Positions 36,166 through 43,381 of a stretch of DNA of 64,000 bases are shown here, one piece after another (within the stretch, counting starts at the first letter, position 1; the number at the start of each line of letters is the position of its first letter). Both the position numbers and the translations under genes were made by a program. The notes beneath the pieces were generated by a model. It did no database searches. It was not told the origin of the DNA and was given only the letters and a program-made list of their open reading frames with translations. Source of the DNA: Lysinibacillus macroides. Lineage in GTDB: Bacteria; Bacillota; Bacilli; Bacillales_A; Planococcaceae. The stretch covers positions 248,001-312,000 of the forward strand of contig NZ_LGCI01000005.1 in the NCBI RefSeq assembly GCF_001281525.1, given 5' to 3'.

Positions 36166-37287
36166 ATGAAAGCTTTATTCCGCATTTTAATGATTTGTGC
36201 TGCAATTGCCTTAATCGGCTTTATGTTTTTTAATACCCCAAAGGAAAACGAGCCATTAGAAGGACCAAATGCCAATTCTAATATTATTCCTCAAACACAG
36301 CTAAAGCAGGAGCCCGTTGCAGGCGCGATGACACGTCCACAAACAGGTATATCAACATTGGTTGGAAAAGGTGTACAGACTGTTTTAGAGCAGTATGGAG
36401 AGCCAGCTAGAAAAGAGCCATCTTCATTTGGCTACCAATGGTGGGTCTATAATACAGATGTCGCTACCTTTTTTATGGTGGGCATCGAAAATAATGTTGT
36501 GACGCAAGTTTACATAGCAGGACCTGAGATAGATGCAGCCCCTTTTAAAGTGGGACAAAAACGAGACGAAATCTATCGCATGACGATTATTGACTATGAG
36601 GTAACCGTCACTATGGATGATAGTATTTTTATATTCTCAATGAGCGAAGAGGATATGCAAACACGATTACTTGTTAAATTTGATGGGCTTTATGCACAGC
36701 TGTATATAGATCGAGAAACCAGTGAGCTACAGGGAATTCGTTATACAAATAGTGAAACGCTTGTGCTTCATCAGCCTTATGAAATGAGTTATCAGGGAGA
36801 GCTTGTGAGACGTACACCACCTTCTTCATTTTTGCAGCAAGAAATTGATGTAGCTAGTGGCAAACAGCTTGATGATTTACTAAATGTAACAAGAATACAT
36901 CATGCATTACCACCATTAGAGAGAGAGGAATCGTTGGAAGAAGTGGCAAAGATGCATAGTGAGGACATGAAGGTACAGAATTTTTTAGGCCATGACTCTC
37001 CTACCTATGGAGATTTAAAAAAGAGATTACAGGCACAAAATATTGACTACAGCGAAGCCAATGAAAACCTTGCCACAGCCTATTTTGATGCGATTGAAGC
37101 GATGCATGGCTGGACAAATTCGCCTGAACATAGGAAAGTTCTATTAAATGATCAATATACCAGCGTCGGTTCTGGTGTTTTTGTCAATTATTATACACAA
37201 ATCTACTTAGAACCTACTTCACAAAAGTTAGATAGTGACAAGCAGGATACTGAAGAATTAGAGAAAAACGAGCCAACCTCACCATAA
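36166..37287 (+). CDS. ylbC: CAP/SCP-domain protein YlbC
   Basis: The 373-residue extracytoplasmic protein has an N-terminal membrane anchor (ILMICAAIALIGFMFF), a CAP-associated domain (about 60-200), and a C-terminal CAP domain. The CAP residues are visible in HSEDMKVQNFLGHDSP, NENLATAY and WTNSPEHRKVLL. The CAP fold is the same as in spore-coat-associated YlbC/YkwD-type proteins; the molecular role is unclear. AAGGAG precedes the ATG. It has its own promoter and terminator. Confidence 0.88.
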   Translation: MKALFRILMICAAIALIGFMFFNTPKENEPLEGPNANSNIIPQTQLKQEPVAGAMTRPQTGISTLVGKGVQTVLEQYGEPARKEPSSFGYQWWVYNTDVATFFMVGIENNVVTQVYIAGPEIDAAPFKVGQKRDEIYRMTIIDYEVTVTMDDSIFIFSMSEEDMQTRLLVKFDGLYAQLYIDRETSELQGIRYTNSETLVLHQPYEMSYQGELVRRTPPSSFLQQEIDVASGKQLDDLLNVTRIHHALPPLEREESLEEVAKMHSEDMKVQNFLGHDSPTYGDLKKRLQAQNIDYSEANENLATAYFDAIEAMHGWTNSPEHRKVLLNDQYTSVGSGVFVNYYTQIYLEPTSQKLDSDKQDTEELEKNEPTSP

Positions 37288-37304
37288 CCCTATAAAATAA
37301 GGAT

Positions 37305-37345
37305 AAAGACAAGCTTTCGACAATGGAGCTTGTCTTTATTTTTTT
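37305..37345 (+). terminator. Terminator after ylbC
   Basis: AAAGACAAGCT pairs with AGCTTGTCTTT, followed by ATTTTTTT. Confidence 0.88.
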
Positions 37346-37370
37346 CGTATTAGGCTTCTGCATTTTTCGT

Positions 37371-37399
37371 CACACCGTTACAAAGGCCGTCATATGATA
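37371..37399 (+). promoter_or_regulatory. Sigma-K-like (mother-cell sporulation) promoter for murE
   Basis: CACA (37371-37374), exactly 16 bases, then CATATGATA (37391-37399) match the sigma-K consensus mACm-N16-CATAnnnTA at every defined position. The -10 is also compatible with sigma-E. The predicted transcript would start near 37405, about 19 bases before the TTG start, just ahead of the ribosome site. No sigma-A alternative was seen in this gap. Confidence 0.55.
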
Positions 37400-37423
37400 G
37401 AGAACTGAAGGGGGGAATGAGGC

Positions 37424-38896
37424 TTGCAATTAGCAGAGCTATTGAAAGACTGGCCATGCAGTGTGACGGGAGGCTCCATCCGAACAATTATTACAGGCGT
37501 AGAGGACTATGCACAAGCTGTACAACCAGGCGATATTTTTATTGTACGAAAAGGTAAAAAAACATCGGGCAGTCGCTTTGTTAAAGAAGCACTAGCACGA
37601 GGAGCAGTGGCGATCGTTGCAGAGGAAAGTATTTCTTTGCCGATTATTGATAAGGACATTCCTTTTGTATGGGTACCAAATACAGCCTTATTTTTATCAT
37701 ATGTAAGTGCGAAACTCGCTGCTTTTCCAGCAGAAGCTTTAACGGTGATTGCCATTACAGGGACAAATGGCAAAACAACGGTAAGTCATTTTGTCAGCCA
37801 GCTTCTAAGTGCTTTACAAAAAAAGGTCGCTGTTATTGGCACTGTAGGCTTTTTTATCAATGGAGAGAAGCAACAGACCGCTTACGAGCAATTAACGACA
37901 TTGCAGGCGAAAGAGCTACATCCAATATTAAAGCAATGCGTACGCAACGGTGTGACGCATGTTGTACTAGAAGCATCTTCAATGGGGCTACAGCAGCATA
38001 GGCTTGATCATTGTGATATTGATTGTGGTGTATTTTTAAATTTATCAGAGGACCATTTAGATGATCATGGTGGATTGGATGCCTATAAGCGCGCAAAGAA
38101 AAGATTAGCCGATTTATCCAAAAAGCTCGTCATCAATGGAGACGATAATTTTTGTCGTTCGGTAGGTATCTACGATAAGAAAAAATCCTGTTCATTTGGC
38201 TTTGATCATCACAATGATTTACATATCCAAATTATTAGTGAATCTGTTGGAAAAACTGTACTTTGTTTACAAACAAGTGCGAGTGAGCATATTGTTGAAA
38301 TTCCTTTTGTCGGGAAATATCATGTACAAAATGCAGTAGCAGCGTTAATGGCTATATGGCGTTTAGGGATACCTATGGAAGATATTGTGGAACATATGTG
38401 GTCATTGAGGCTACCAGAGGGAAGACTTGAAAAGATTGATAATCCATTAGGTATTGATGTTTATGTAGATTATGCCCATACAGCAGAAGCCTTACAAGCG
38501 GTATTACAAACCTTTGATCGCTCAAAGACGATCTATCTGGTTTTTAGCTGTGGTGGCAATCGTGATAAAGCTAAGCGCTTTGCTATGGGGGCAGTGGCAA
38601 GTAAATATGCAGACATTATTTATTTAACAACAGATAACCCACGTGATGAAGATCCGATTGTTATTAATGAAAGTATTATTGCTGGCTTTACAGAGCAGCA
38701 ATATTATGAAATTTATTTAGATCGCAAGCAAGCGATTCATCAGGCATTAGCAAAAGCGACAAAGGGCGATATTGTCCTTGTTGCCGGAAAAGGGCATGAA
38801 CAAACACAGCAAATTAAAAATCAAAAACTCCCTTTTTCCGATCAACAATGTATAAAAGAATATTTTGCTAACCTTATTATAGACGACGCTGAATAA
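37424..38896 (+). CDS. murE: UDP-MurNAc-tripeptide synthetase MurE, meso-diaminopimelate type
   Basis: This cytoplasmic ligase adds the third residue to UDP-MurNAc-L-Ala-D-Glu. The 490 residues show the ATP motif GTNGKTT near 111-117, NLSEDHLDDHG and the substrate motif DNPR (404-407). DNPR is the family mark for meso-diaminopimelate, whereas lysine-adding enzymes differ there. Start TTG 37424 has a GGGGG site about 9 bases upstream. It is not in the spoVD-mraY gap where Bacillus keeps murE, and it has a sporulation-type promoter. A role in making cortex precursors is therefore inferred. Its end overlaps the convergent thioesterase gene by 20 bases. Confidence 0.92.
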   Translation: MQLAELLKDWPCSVTGGSIRTIITGVEDYAQAVQPGDIFIVRKGKKTSGSRFVKEALARGAVAIVAEESISLPIIDKDIPFVWVPNTALFLSYVSAKLAAFPAEALTVIAITGTNGKTTVSHFVSQLLSALQKKVAVIGTVGFFINGEKQQTAYEQLTTLQAKELHPILKQCVRNGVTHVVLEASSMGLQQHRLDHCDIDCGVFLNLSEDHLDDHGGLDAYKRAKKRLADLSKKLVINGDDNFCRSVGIYDKKKSCSFGFDHHNDLHIQIISESVGKTVLCLQTSASEHIVEIPFVGKYHVQNAVAALMAIWRLGIPMEDIVEHMWSLRLPEGRLEKIDNPLGIDVYVDYAHTAEALQAVLQTFDRSKTIYLVFSCGGNRDKAKRFAMGAVASKYADIIYLTTDNPRDEDPIVINESIIAGFTEQQYYEIYLDRKQAIHQALAKATKGDIVLVAGKGHEQTQQIKNQKLPFSDQQCIKEYFANLIIDDAE

Positions 38897-39374
38897 CAAA
38901 GAATGAGCCTGTAGCAATGGCTAGCTGACGTCCTGTTTCATCTTCAATATCACATGCCATCACAAGCGTTTGTCGCCCTTTATGAACAAAGCGACCACGT
39001 GCAATAAGCTCTTTATTTTTTGTTGTAGCCATATAGGTGACATTCATATTTGTTGTTACTACATTATAGCCCTCTGGTACAGCACGTGAAGCAAGTCCTC
39101 CCATAGCCGCATCAGCAATTGTGGCAATAATTCCCCCATGTGGTACTTTAATGGTATTATGAATGACAGGGGTGATGGGTATACGCACCTCGCTTGCCTC
39201 AGGCTCAAACTTACCTACCATATGAAGAGTCGCATTAATATAACGACGGTGAATGCCTTGCTGTTTGTCACGAAGCCCATGTAAAAGATGTAATAAAACC
39301 TCTTCATCTTCCTCCGAGCTTTCCTGTAAAATAGTTGCTAGTAATTGCTCTATTTGTTCTTTAGATTTTGTCAT
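38877..39374 (-). CDS. PaaI/YdiI-type hotdog-fold thioesterase
   Basis: The 165-residue protein has the hotdog thioesterase segment VPHGGIIATIADAAMGGLAS and TTNMNVTYMAT, typical of PaaI-like acyl-CoA thioesterases, preceded by a helical N-terminal extension of about 50 residues. The start is ATG 39374 or the adjacent TTG 39377; AAAGAGG lies 8-11 bases away. Its last 20 bases overlap murE tail to tail. The substrate is unknown. Confidence 0.82.
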   Translation of the reverse strand: MTKSKEQIEQLLATILQESSEEDEEVLLHLLHGLRDKQQGIHRRYINATLHMVGKFEPEASEVRIPITPVIHNTIKVPHGGIIATIADAAMGGLASRAVPEGYNVVTTNMNVTYMATTKNKELIARGRFVHKGRQTLVMACDIEDETGRQLAIATGSFFVIQRRL

Positions 39375-39464
39375 CAATTGGAAAACCTCTTTCATTAAAA
39401 TTATCAATAATGTAAAATTACCATAAAATCTGTTATGATGGGTAAGAGATTGGAGGAATTAAAA

Positions 39465-39911
39465 ATGATGATGACCTCTGACTGGGTAATCATTTTGGAT
39501 GAGGCCGAGGCGCTTTGTGAGATGATTCTTTCCTCAGAACCTGCAAAGGCACTACAGCAAGCCTATGATGCGGTTTATAGTGATGCACAGCTTGTAGAGG
39601 CTATTTATGCATTTAATCGCATAAAGGAACAGTACGAAGATGTACAACGTTTCGGAAAATATCATCCGGACTACCATACAATTATGAAGTCGATTCGCCA
39701 GCAAAAGCGAGCACTCGACTTAAATGACAAGGTTTCAGCCTTAAAGATTGCTGAAAATGACTTTCAGGATTTACTGGATGAGATTAGTTTACTAATTGGT
39801 AAAACAGTCTCTGAAGCCGTAAAGGTGCCTGTTAGTAATCCATTTTTTGCAGCTGGTTCATCTTGCGGAGGTGGATGTGGCTCGGGCGGCTCCTGTTCTT
39901 GCTCAGCTTAA
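39465..39911 (+). CDS. ylbF: YlbF (RicF), subunit of the Y-complex / RicAFT
   Basis: In B. subtilis YlbF with YmcA and YaaT forms the Fe-S-containing RicAFT complex, which promotes RNase Y mRNA processing, sporulation, competence and biofilm formation. This 148-residue protein is largely helical and ends in a cysteine cluster (C134, C138, C144, C146), which fits the iron-sulfur role. ATG 39465 follows GGAGG by 9 bases; an ATG ten codons upstream contains that site within its frame. A TATGAT at 39434-39439 may be the -10. Confidence 0.9.
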   Translation: MMMTSDWVIILDEAEALCEMILSSEPAKALQQAYDAVYSDAQLVEAIYAFNRIKEQYEDVQRFGKYHPDYHTIMKSIRQQKRALDLNDKVSALKIAENDFQDLLDEISLLIGKTVSEAVKVPVSNPFFAAGSSCGGGCGSGGSCSCSA

Positions 39912-39940
39912 CATAAGGTGTGTATACCCACATTACAACT

Positions 39941-39989
39941 AGACTGTAGACAACTCGATGATAGGGAGAGTTTGTGTACAGTCTTTTTT
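39941..39989 (+). terminator. Terminator after ylbF
   Basis: AGACTGTA pairs with TACAGTCT, with an inner ACAACTC/GAGTTTGT pairing, followed by a T run. Confidence 0.85.
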
Positions 39990-40013
39990 ATCATTTTAGG
40001 AGGAGGAAAAATA

Positions 40014-41066
40014 ATGAAAACATATCGAATTGCTGTAATACCAGGAGATGGTATAGGAAAAGAGGTCGTGCCTGCTGCCATAGAGGTCTTGAATAAAGCT
40101 GCTGCATTGGATGGCCGCTTCCAATTTGAATGGACAACCTTCCCGTGGGGCTGTGATTATTATATAGAAACAGGCAAAATGATGCCTGATGATGGGATTG
40201 AGCTATTAAAACAGTATGACCAAATTTTTTTAGGTGCGGTAGGAATGCCTGAATTAGTACCAGATCATATTTCCTTATGGGGATTACTGATTAAAATTCG
40301 TCGTGAAATGCAGCAATCCATTAATATACGCCCTGCAAAGCTACTGCAAGGGCTACCTTCACCTTTACGACAGCCGCATCATTTTGATTTTATTGTTGTT
40401 AGGGAAAATTCGGAAGGAGAGTATGCAGATATTGGTGGGAGATTACATAGTGGACAAGAGGAAGTAGCCATTCAAAATGCTGTTTTTACAAGAAAGGGAA
40501 CAGAACGTGCGATACGCTATGCCTTTGAGCTTGCCCAAAGTCGGCGTCAGCATATAACAAGTGCGACGAAATCTAATGGCATTACACATAGTATGCCATT
40601 TTGGGATGAGGTGTTTGCACAAATAGGTAAAGAATATCCAGCAATAGCCCAAACATCTAATCATATTGATGCATTAGCCGCATTTTTAGTAATGAAGCCA
40701 GAAAGCTTTGATGTCATTGTAGCCTCCAATTTGTTTGGAGATATTTTAACAGATTTAGGTGGTGCAATTATGGGTAGCATCGGCATTGCACCAGCAGCAA
40801 ACTTAAATATAGAAGGGCAGTATCCCTCTATGTTTGAGCCTGTCCATGGCTCTGCACCAGATATTGCAGGGCAAGGAATTGCTAATCCAATTGGACAAAT
40901 ATGGACTGGGAAAATGATGATCGATTTCCTTGGTTATCCCGAAGTGGGGACCCAAATATTAAATGCGATTGAAACAGCATTCGCACAAGGCATAAAAACA
41001 CCTGATTTGGGTGGAACAGCAACATTACGAGAGGTCACAGATGCAGTTTTGCATGAGTTAACATAA
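40014..41066 (+). CDS. Tartrate dehydrogenase / D-malate dehydrogenase (isopropylmalate dehydrogenase family)
   Basis: This NAD-dependent beta-decarboxylating dehydrogenase of 350 residues resembles B. subtilis YcsA and TtuC. Visible segments are IPGDGIGKEVVPAA, a substrate loop INIRPAKLL, RENSEGEYADIGGR, NHIDALAAFLV with DVIVASNLFGDILTDLGG, and EPVHGSAPDIAGQGIANP. The preference for tartrate or D-malate over isopropylmalate is inferred from the loop. AGGAGGAGG precedes ATG 40014. It is inserted between ylbF and ylbG and is framed by two terminators, so it is its own unit. Confidence 0.88.
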   Translation: MKTYRIAVIPGDGIGKEVVPAAIEVLNKAAALDGRFQFEWTTFPWGCDYYIETGKMMPDDGIELLKQYDQIFLGAVGMPELVPDHISLWGLLIKIRREMQQSINIRPAKLLQGLPSPLRQPHHFDFIVVRENSEGEYADIGGRLHSGQEEVAIQNAVFTRKGTERAIRYAFELAQSRRQHITSATKSNGITHSMPFWDEVFAQIGKEYPAIAQTSNHIDALAAFLVMKPESFDVIVASNLFGDILTDLGGAIMGSIGIAPAANLNIEGQYPSMFEPVHGSAPDIAGQGIANPIGQIWTGKMMIDFLGYPEVGTQILNAIETAFAQGIKTPDLGGTATLREVTDAVLHELT

Positions 41067-41109
41067 AAAGACACAAATCCACGAGCAAATTCGTGGATTT
41101 GTGTCTTTT
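41066..41109. terminator. Strong bidirectional terminator
   Basis: A 19-bp uninterrupted stem (AAAAGACACAAATCCACGA and its complement) with a 6-base loop lies between the convergent dehydrogenase and glycerophosphodiesterase genes. Confidence 0.92.
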
Positions 41110-41113
41110 CCTC

Positions 41114-42031
41114 TTATTGTTCAACGGCAGCATCGGCTTGTAATAGCTCTATCGCAACATCAGGACGATCTGTAATAATGCCCTTAGCGCCATTATTAAT
41201 TAATTTTTTCATTATATCAATATCATTGATTGTCCAATAATGAACAGGAATATTTAAGTTAGTTAAAAACTGAATAAACTTTGGTGAATCTAAGGCGATA
41301 ACCCCTGATTTCGTTGGAATTTGGAAGACATCTACTTTGGGATGATATAAATGTCCAAATTGACTTGAGAAGGAAGCAAATGCCTTGCGTACATCTGATT
41401 CACCTGCGCCAAGTGCTACTTGATTTTGTGCATATAAATTAAAGCGATCAATTTGCTCACCATAAAAGCTTGTGACAACAACTCGATTTTCCGCTCCTAG
41501 TTCCTCAATTAAACGCCACAGCTTAGAAGGCATTAAACTTCCTTCGTATGTATCTGGAGCATCTTTTATATCAATATTAACAAGCATATTTGGGTAAGCC
41601 TCAAGCAGCTCTCGTAATGTCACAACATTTAGTGAATCTTCCCGATATGGGAAAGTGCCGTCTAAATCTTTAAAGTGATAGCCATGATTGAAGGCATTAA
41701 TTTCTGCTAATGTCATATCAGCTACAAGTCCGTAGCCATCAGTGGTACGCTCAACAGTGTCGTCATGAAAAACAATAATTTCCTCATCCTTCGTTAAACG
41801 TATATCTATTTCAAAGCCCTCTACACCTAATTGTGCGGCTTTTTCAAATGCAACCATTGTATGCTCAGGCGCTAATAAAGCTCCGCCGCGATGTGCAAGA
41901 ATGATGGGGCGATCAAATTGTAATGCTTGCTTACCTTCACGTTGCTGTGGTTTCGAAATAGCCTTACTACCAGCCCAAGCTGCTGCACTTGCTGCTGCGA
42001 TTGCAAGCGCAATTTTTGTTTTCTTACCCAT
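41114..42031 (-). CDS. Glycerophosphodiester phosphodiesterase (GlpQ/UgpQ family)
   Basis: This enzyme hydrolyses glycerophosphodiesters to glycerol-3-phosphate. It is 305 residues with an N-terminal hydrophobic segment (IALAIAAASAAAWAGS) that would anchor or export it. The TIM-barrel active site is intact: ILAHRGG, PEHTMVAFEKA, GFEIDIRLTKDEEIIVFHDD and VNIDIKD. AAGGAGG precedes the ATG. A CCCCTT/AAGGGG hairpin (42063-42080) lies in its leader. Confidence 0.9.
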   Translation of the reverse strand: MGKKTKIALAIAAASAAAWAGSKAISKPQQREGKQALQFDRPIILAHRGGALLAPEHTMVAFEKAAQLGVEGFEIDIRLTKDEEIIVFHDDTVERTTDGYGLVADMTLAEINAFNHGYHFKDLDGTFPYREDSLNVVTLRELLEAYPNMLVNIDIKDAPDTYEGSLMPSKLWRLIEELGAENRVVVTSFYGEQIDRFNLYAQNQVALGAGESDVRKAFASFSSQFGHLYHPKVDVFQIPTKSGVIALDSPKFIQFLTNLNIPVHYWTINDIDIMKKLINNGAKGIITDRPDVAIELLQADAAVEQ

Positions 42032-42657
42032 GTTTGTCCTCCTTAATAATTAACTTTCATACCCCCTTGTAGTAAAGGGGCTTTATAAAACTAGTAACTA
42101 GTATAAGTGCAAGATGATGTTTTTATGTCAATTTATTTTCCACCTCAACAGTGGTTCAAATATAGTTTAACTTATGGCAATTCGAATTACTACGACTATA
42201 TTTTTTCATTATAACGGAAATTTGAGCATTCTGTCAGCTAAACTCTGTTGCTATCATTTTCTGGTCTATGGTATTCTTTTAGGTAAGAAATGAGGGACTC
42301 CACTGTCAATAACCTACCACTTAATGAACACTTAAGGTGAGGGCTTGTAAAAACAGCCCTAATTGACTAGACTAAGTATTCATGTACAACATTGGATAGG
42401 TCAACGCCTCCCTAGTTCCAAGCTTTGTCGTGTAAAGTTAAAGGTGCTGATGAGTAGAGGCAGTGCTGTATGCAAAAACAGCCCTTCCAACGTTGGCGAA
42501 GGGATATTTTACGCTGGCGAGCAGTGCATCAGCATTTTACGCACCTACGCTTCAATTATTTAAAACAATGTAAATTTTAAAATTGGAAGGAGAGAAGGCG
42601 ATTCCTCCCCTCTCCCTTGCTTAGCTTAGAAGGAAGGGGTCTCTGCGCCGAATATAG
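42032..42657. other. 626-bp non-coding region with several predicted RNA helices upstream of ylbG
   Basis: The first 200 bases hold the glpQ-like leader. From about 42300 the region becomes more GC-rich and full of inverted repeats. Element A (42305-42367) has an outer stem GTCAAT/ATTGAC enclosing CTTAA/TTAAG and AGGGCT/AGCCCT hairpins. Element B is annotated separately at 42443-42545. Both contain AAAAACAGCCCT (42349-42360 and 42474-42485). A third hairpin GGAGAG/CTCTCC lies at about 42588-42615. A weak promoter TTGCTA-18-TATTCT lies near 42250. No convincing coding frame was found. Confidence 0.55.
42443..42545 (+). ncRNA. Candidate structured RNA (three-way junction) before ylbG
   Basis: A closing helix GCTGATG (42446-42452) with CATCAGC (42527-42533), or in register GGTGC (42443-42447) with GCACC (42541-42545), encloses two hairpins. 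These are GCTGT/ACAGC (42465-42482) and CCTTC/GAAGG (42483-42502), the latter around a CAACGTTG loop. The form is riboswitch-like, but I cannot match it to a known class. It could also be a dispersed repeat. Confidence 0.4.
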
Positions 42658-42930
42658 ATGAACGAACGACAAGGACTAATCGTTTATGTCCATCAATTAA
42701 AACATGCCAAATCTCTTCGAAAATATGGTCATGTGCTTTATATTTCGAGAAGGCAAAAATATGTGGTGCTTTATTGCAATCGTGAGGACATTGATATGAT
42801 GACAACAAAACTACAACGCCTTCCATTTGTGAAAGACGTTGTGGCGTCTTATCGTCCATTTGTCAAAACAGAATATGAAAATGCAAAACCGGATAAAGCA
42901 AAGGAATATGACTATAAAGTAGGTCTATAG
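42658..42930 (+). CDS. ylbG: YlbG (DUF2129)
   Basis: The 90-residue protein matches YlbG along its length ([37 protein letters not shown], and the tail [15 protein letters not shown]). The function is unknown. A stop codon immediately precedes ATG 42658, so the start cannot lie further upstream. No good ribosome site lies at the usual distance; AGGAAGGGG is about 21 bases away. The gene converges with the next one, with a 2-base gap. Confidence 0.88.
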   Translation: MNERQGLIVYVHQLKHAKSLRKYGHVLYISRRQKYVVLYCNREDIDMMTTKLQRLPFVKDVVASYRPFVKTEYENAKPDKAKEYDYKVGL

Positions 42931-42932
42931 CT

Positions 42933-43325
42933 TTAAGATAATACAGGTATATAGTTATTTAATCTTAATATACCGATTAAGTATTGATAAAATAGTTTTG
43001 GCTCCGAAAATATAGATGAGTGCTTTATTTCTACAACAACTACTTTTCGATTAAGTTGTTCTATTTGTGCCTCAAACTTGCTTTGGCGCTTTGTTGGTTG
43101 CTCTTCATTAAATGGAATGCCTTCGCGGCAAATATAAATCGGCATAAATTTACTGTCGCCAACTGCTTTGAGTGCAGCTGCTAGTGAGAGAACCTTTTTA
43201 CCTTCCTTAGTAGTAGAGGTTAGTATAAAGGCTTGATGAAAGCGTTCCTGATTCGTTTTGATAATTTCGAGTAGCTCGTAAACATCACCATAGCCTTCTC
43301 CTAATTCTATAAATTGTTGTGGCAT
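42933..43325 (-). CDS. Conserved hypothetical (DUF7147-like) protein
   Basis: The 130-residue protein resembles Bacillales proteins remembered under DUF7147 and formerly mislabelled methylthioribose kinase. It shares QFIELGEGYGDVYELLEIIK at the N-terminus, the central PIYICREGIPF, and the C-terminal FYQYLIGILRLNNYIP. No kinase motif is seen. It is transcribed divergently from the exported protein that follows. Confidence 0.7.
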   Translation of the reverse strand: MPQQFIELGEGYGDVYELLEIIKTNQERFHQAFILTSTTKEGKKVLSLAAALKAVGDSKFMPIYICREGIPFNEEQPTKRQSKFEAQIEQLNRKVVVVEIKHSSIFSEPKLFYQYLIGILRLNNYIPVLS

Positions 43326-43381
43326 AATAATTGCACATCCTTTCCAATACTTATAGTATCATGCTGCGGGAGGTCAAGCAC

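Noticed and set aside
42443-42545. Assignment of the ylbG leader element to the lysine or cobalamin riboswitch
   Set aside because: A few short words are shared with the lysine class, but the five-helix layout and the conserved loops are not present, so the element is left unassigned.
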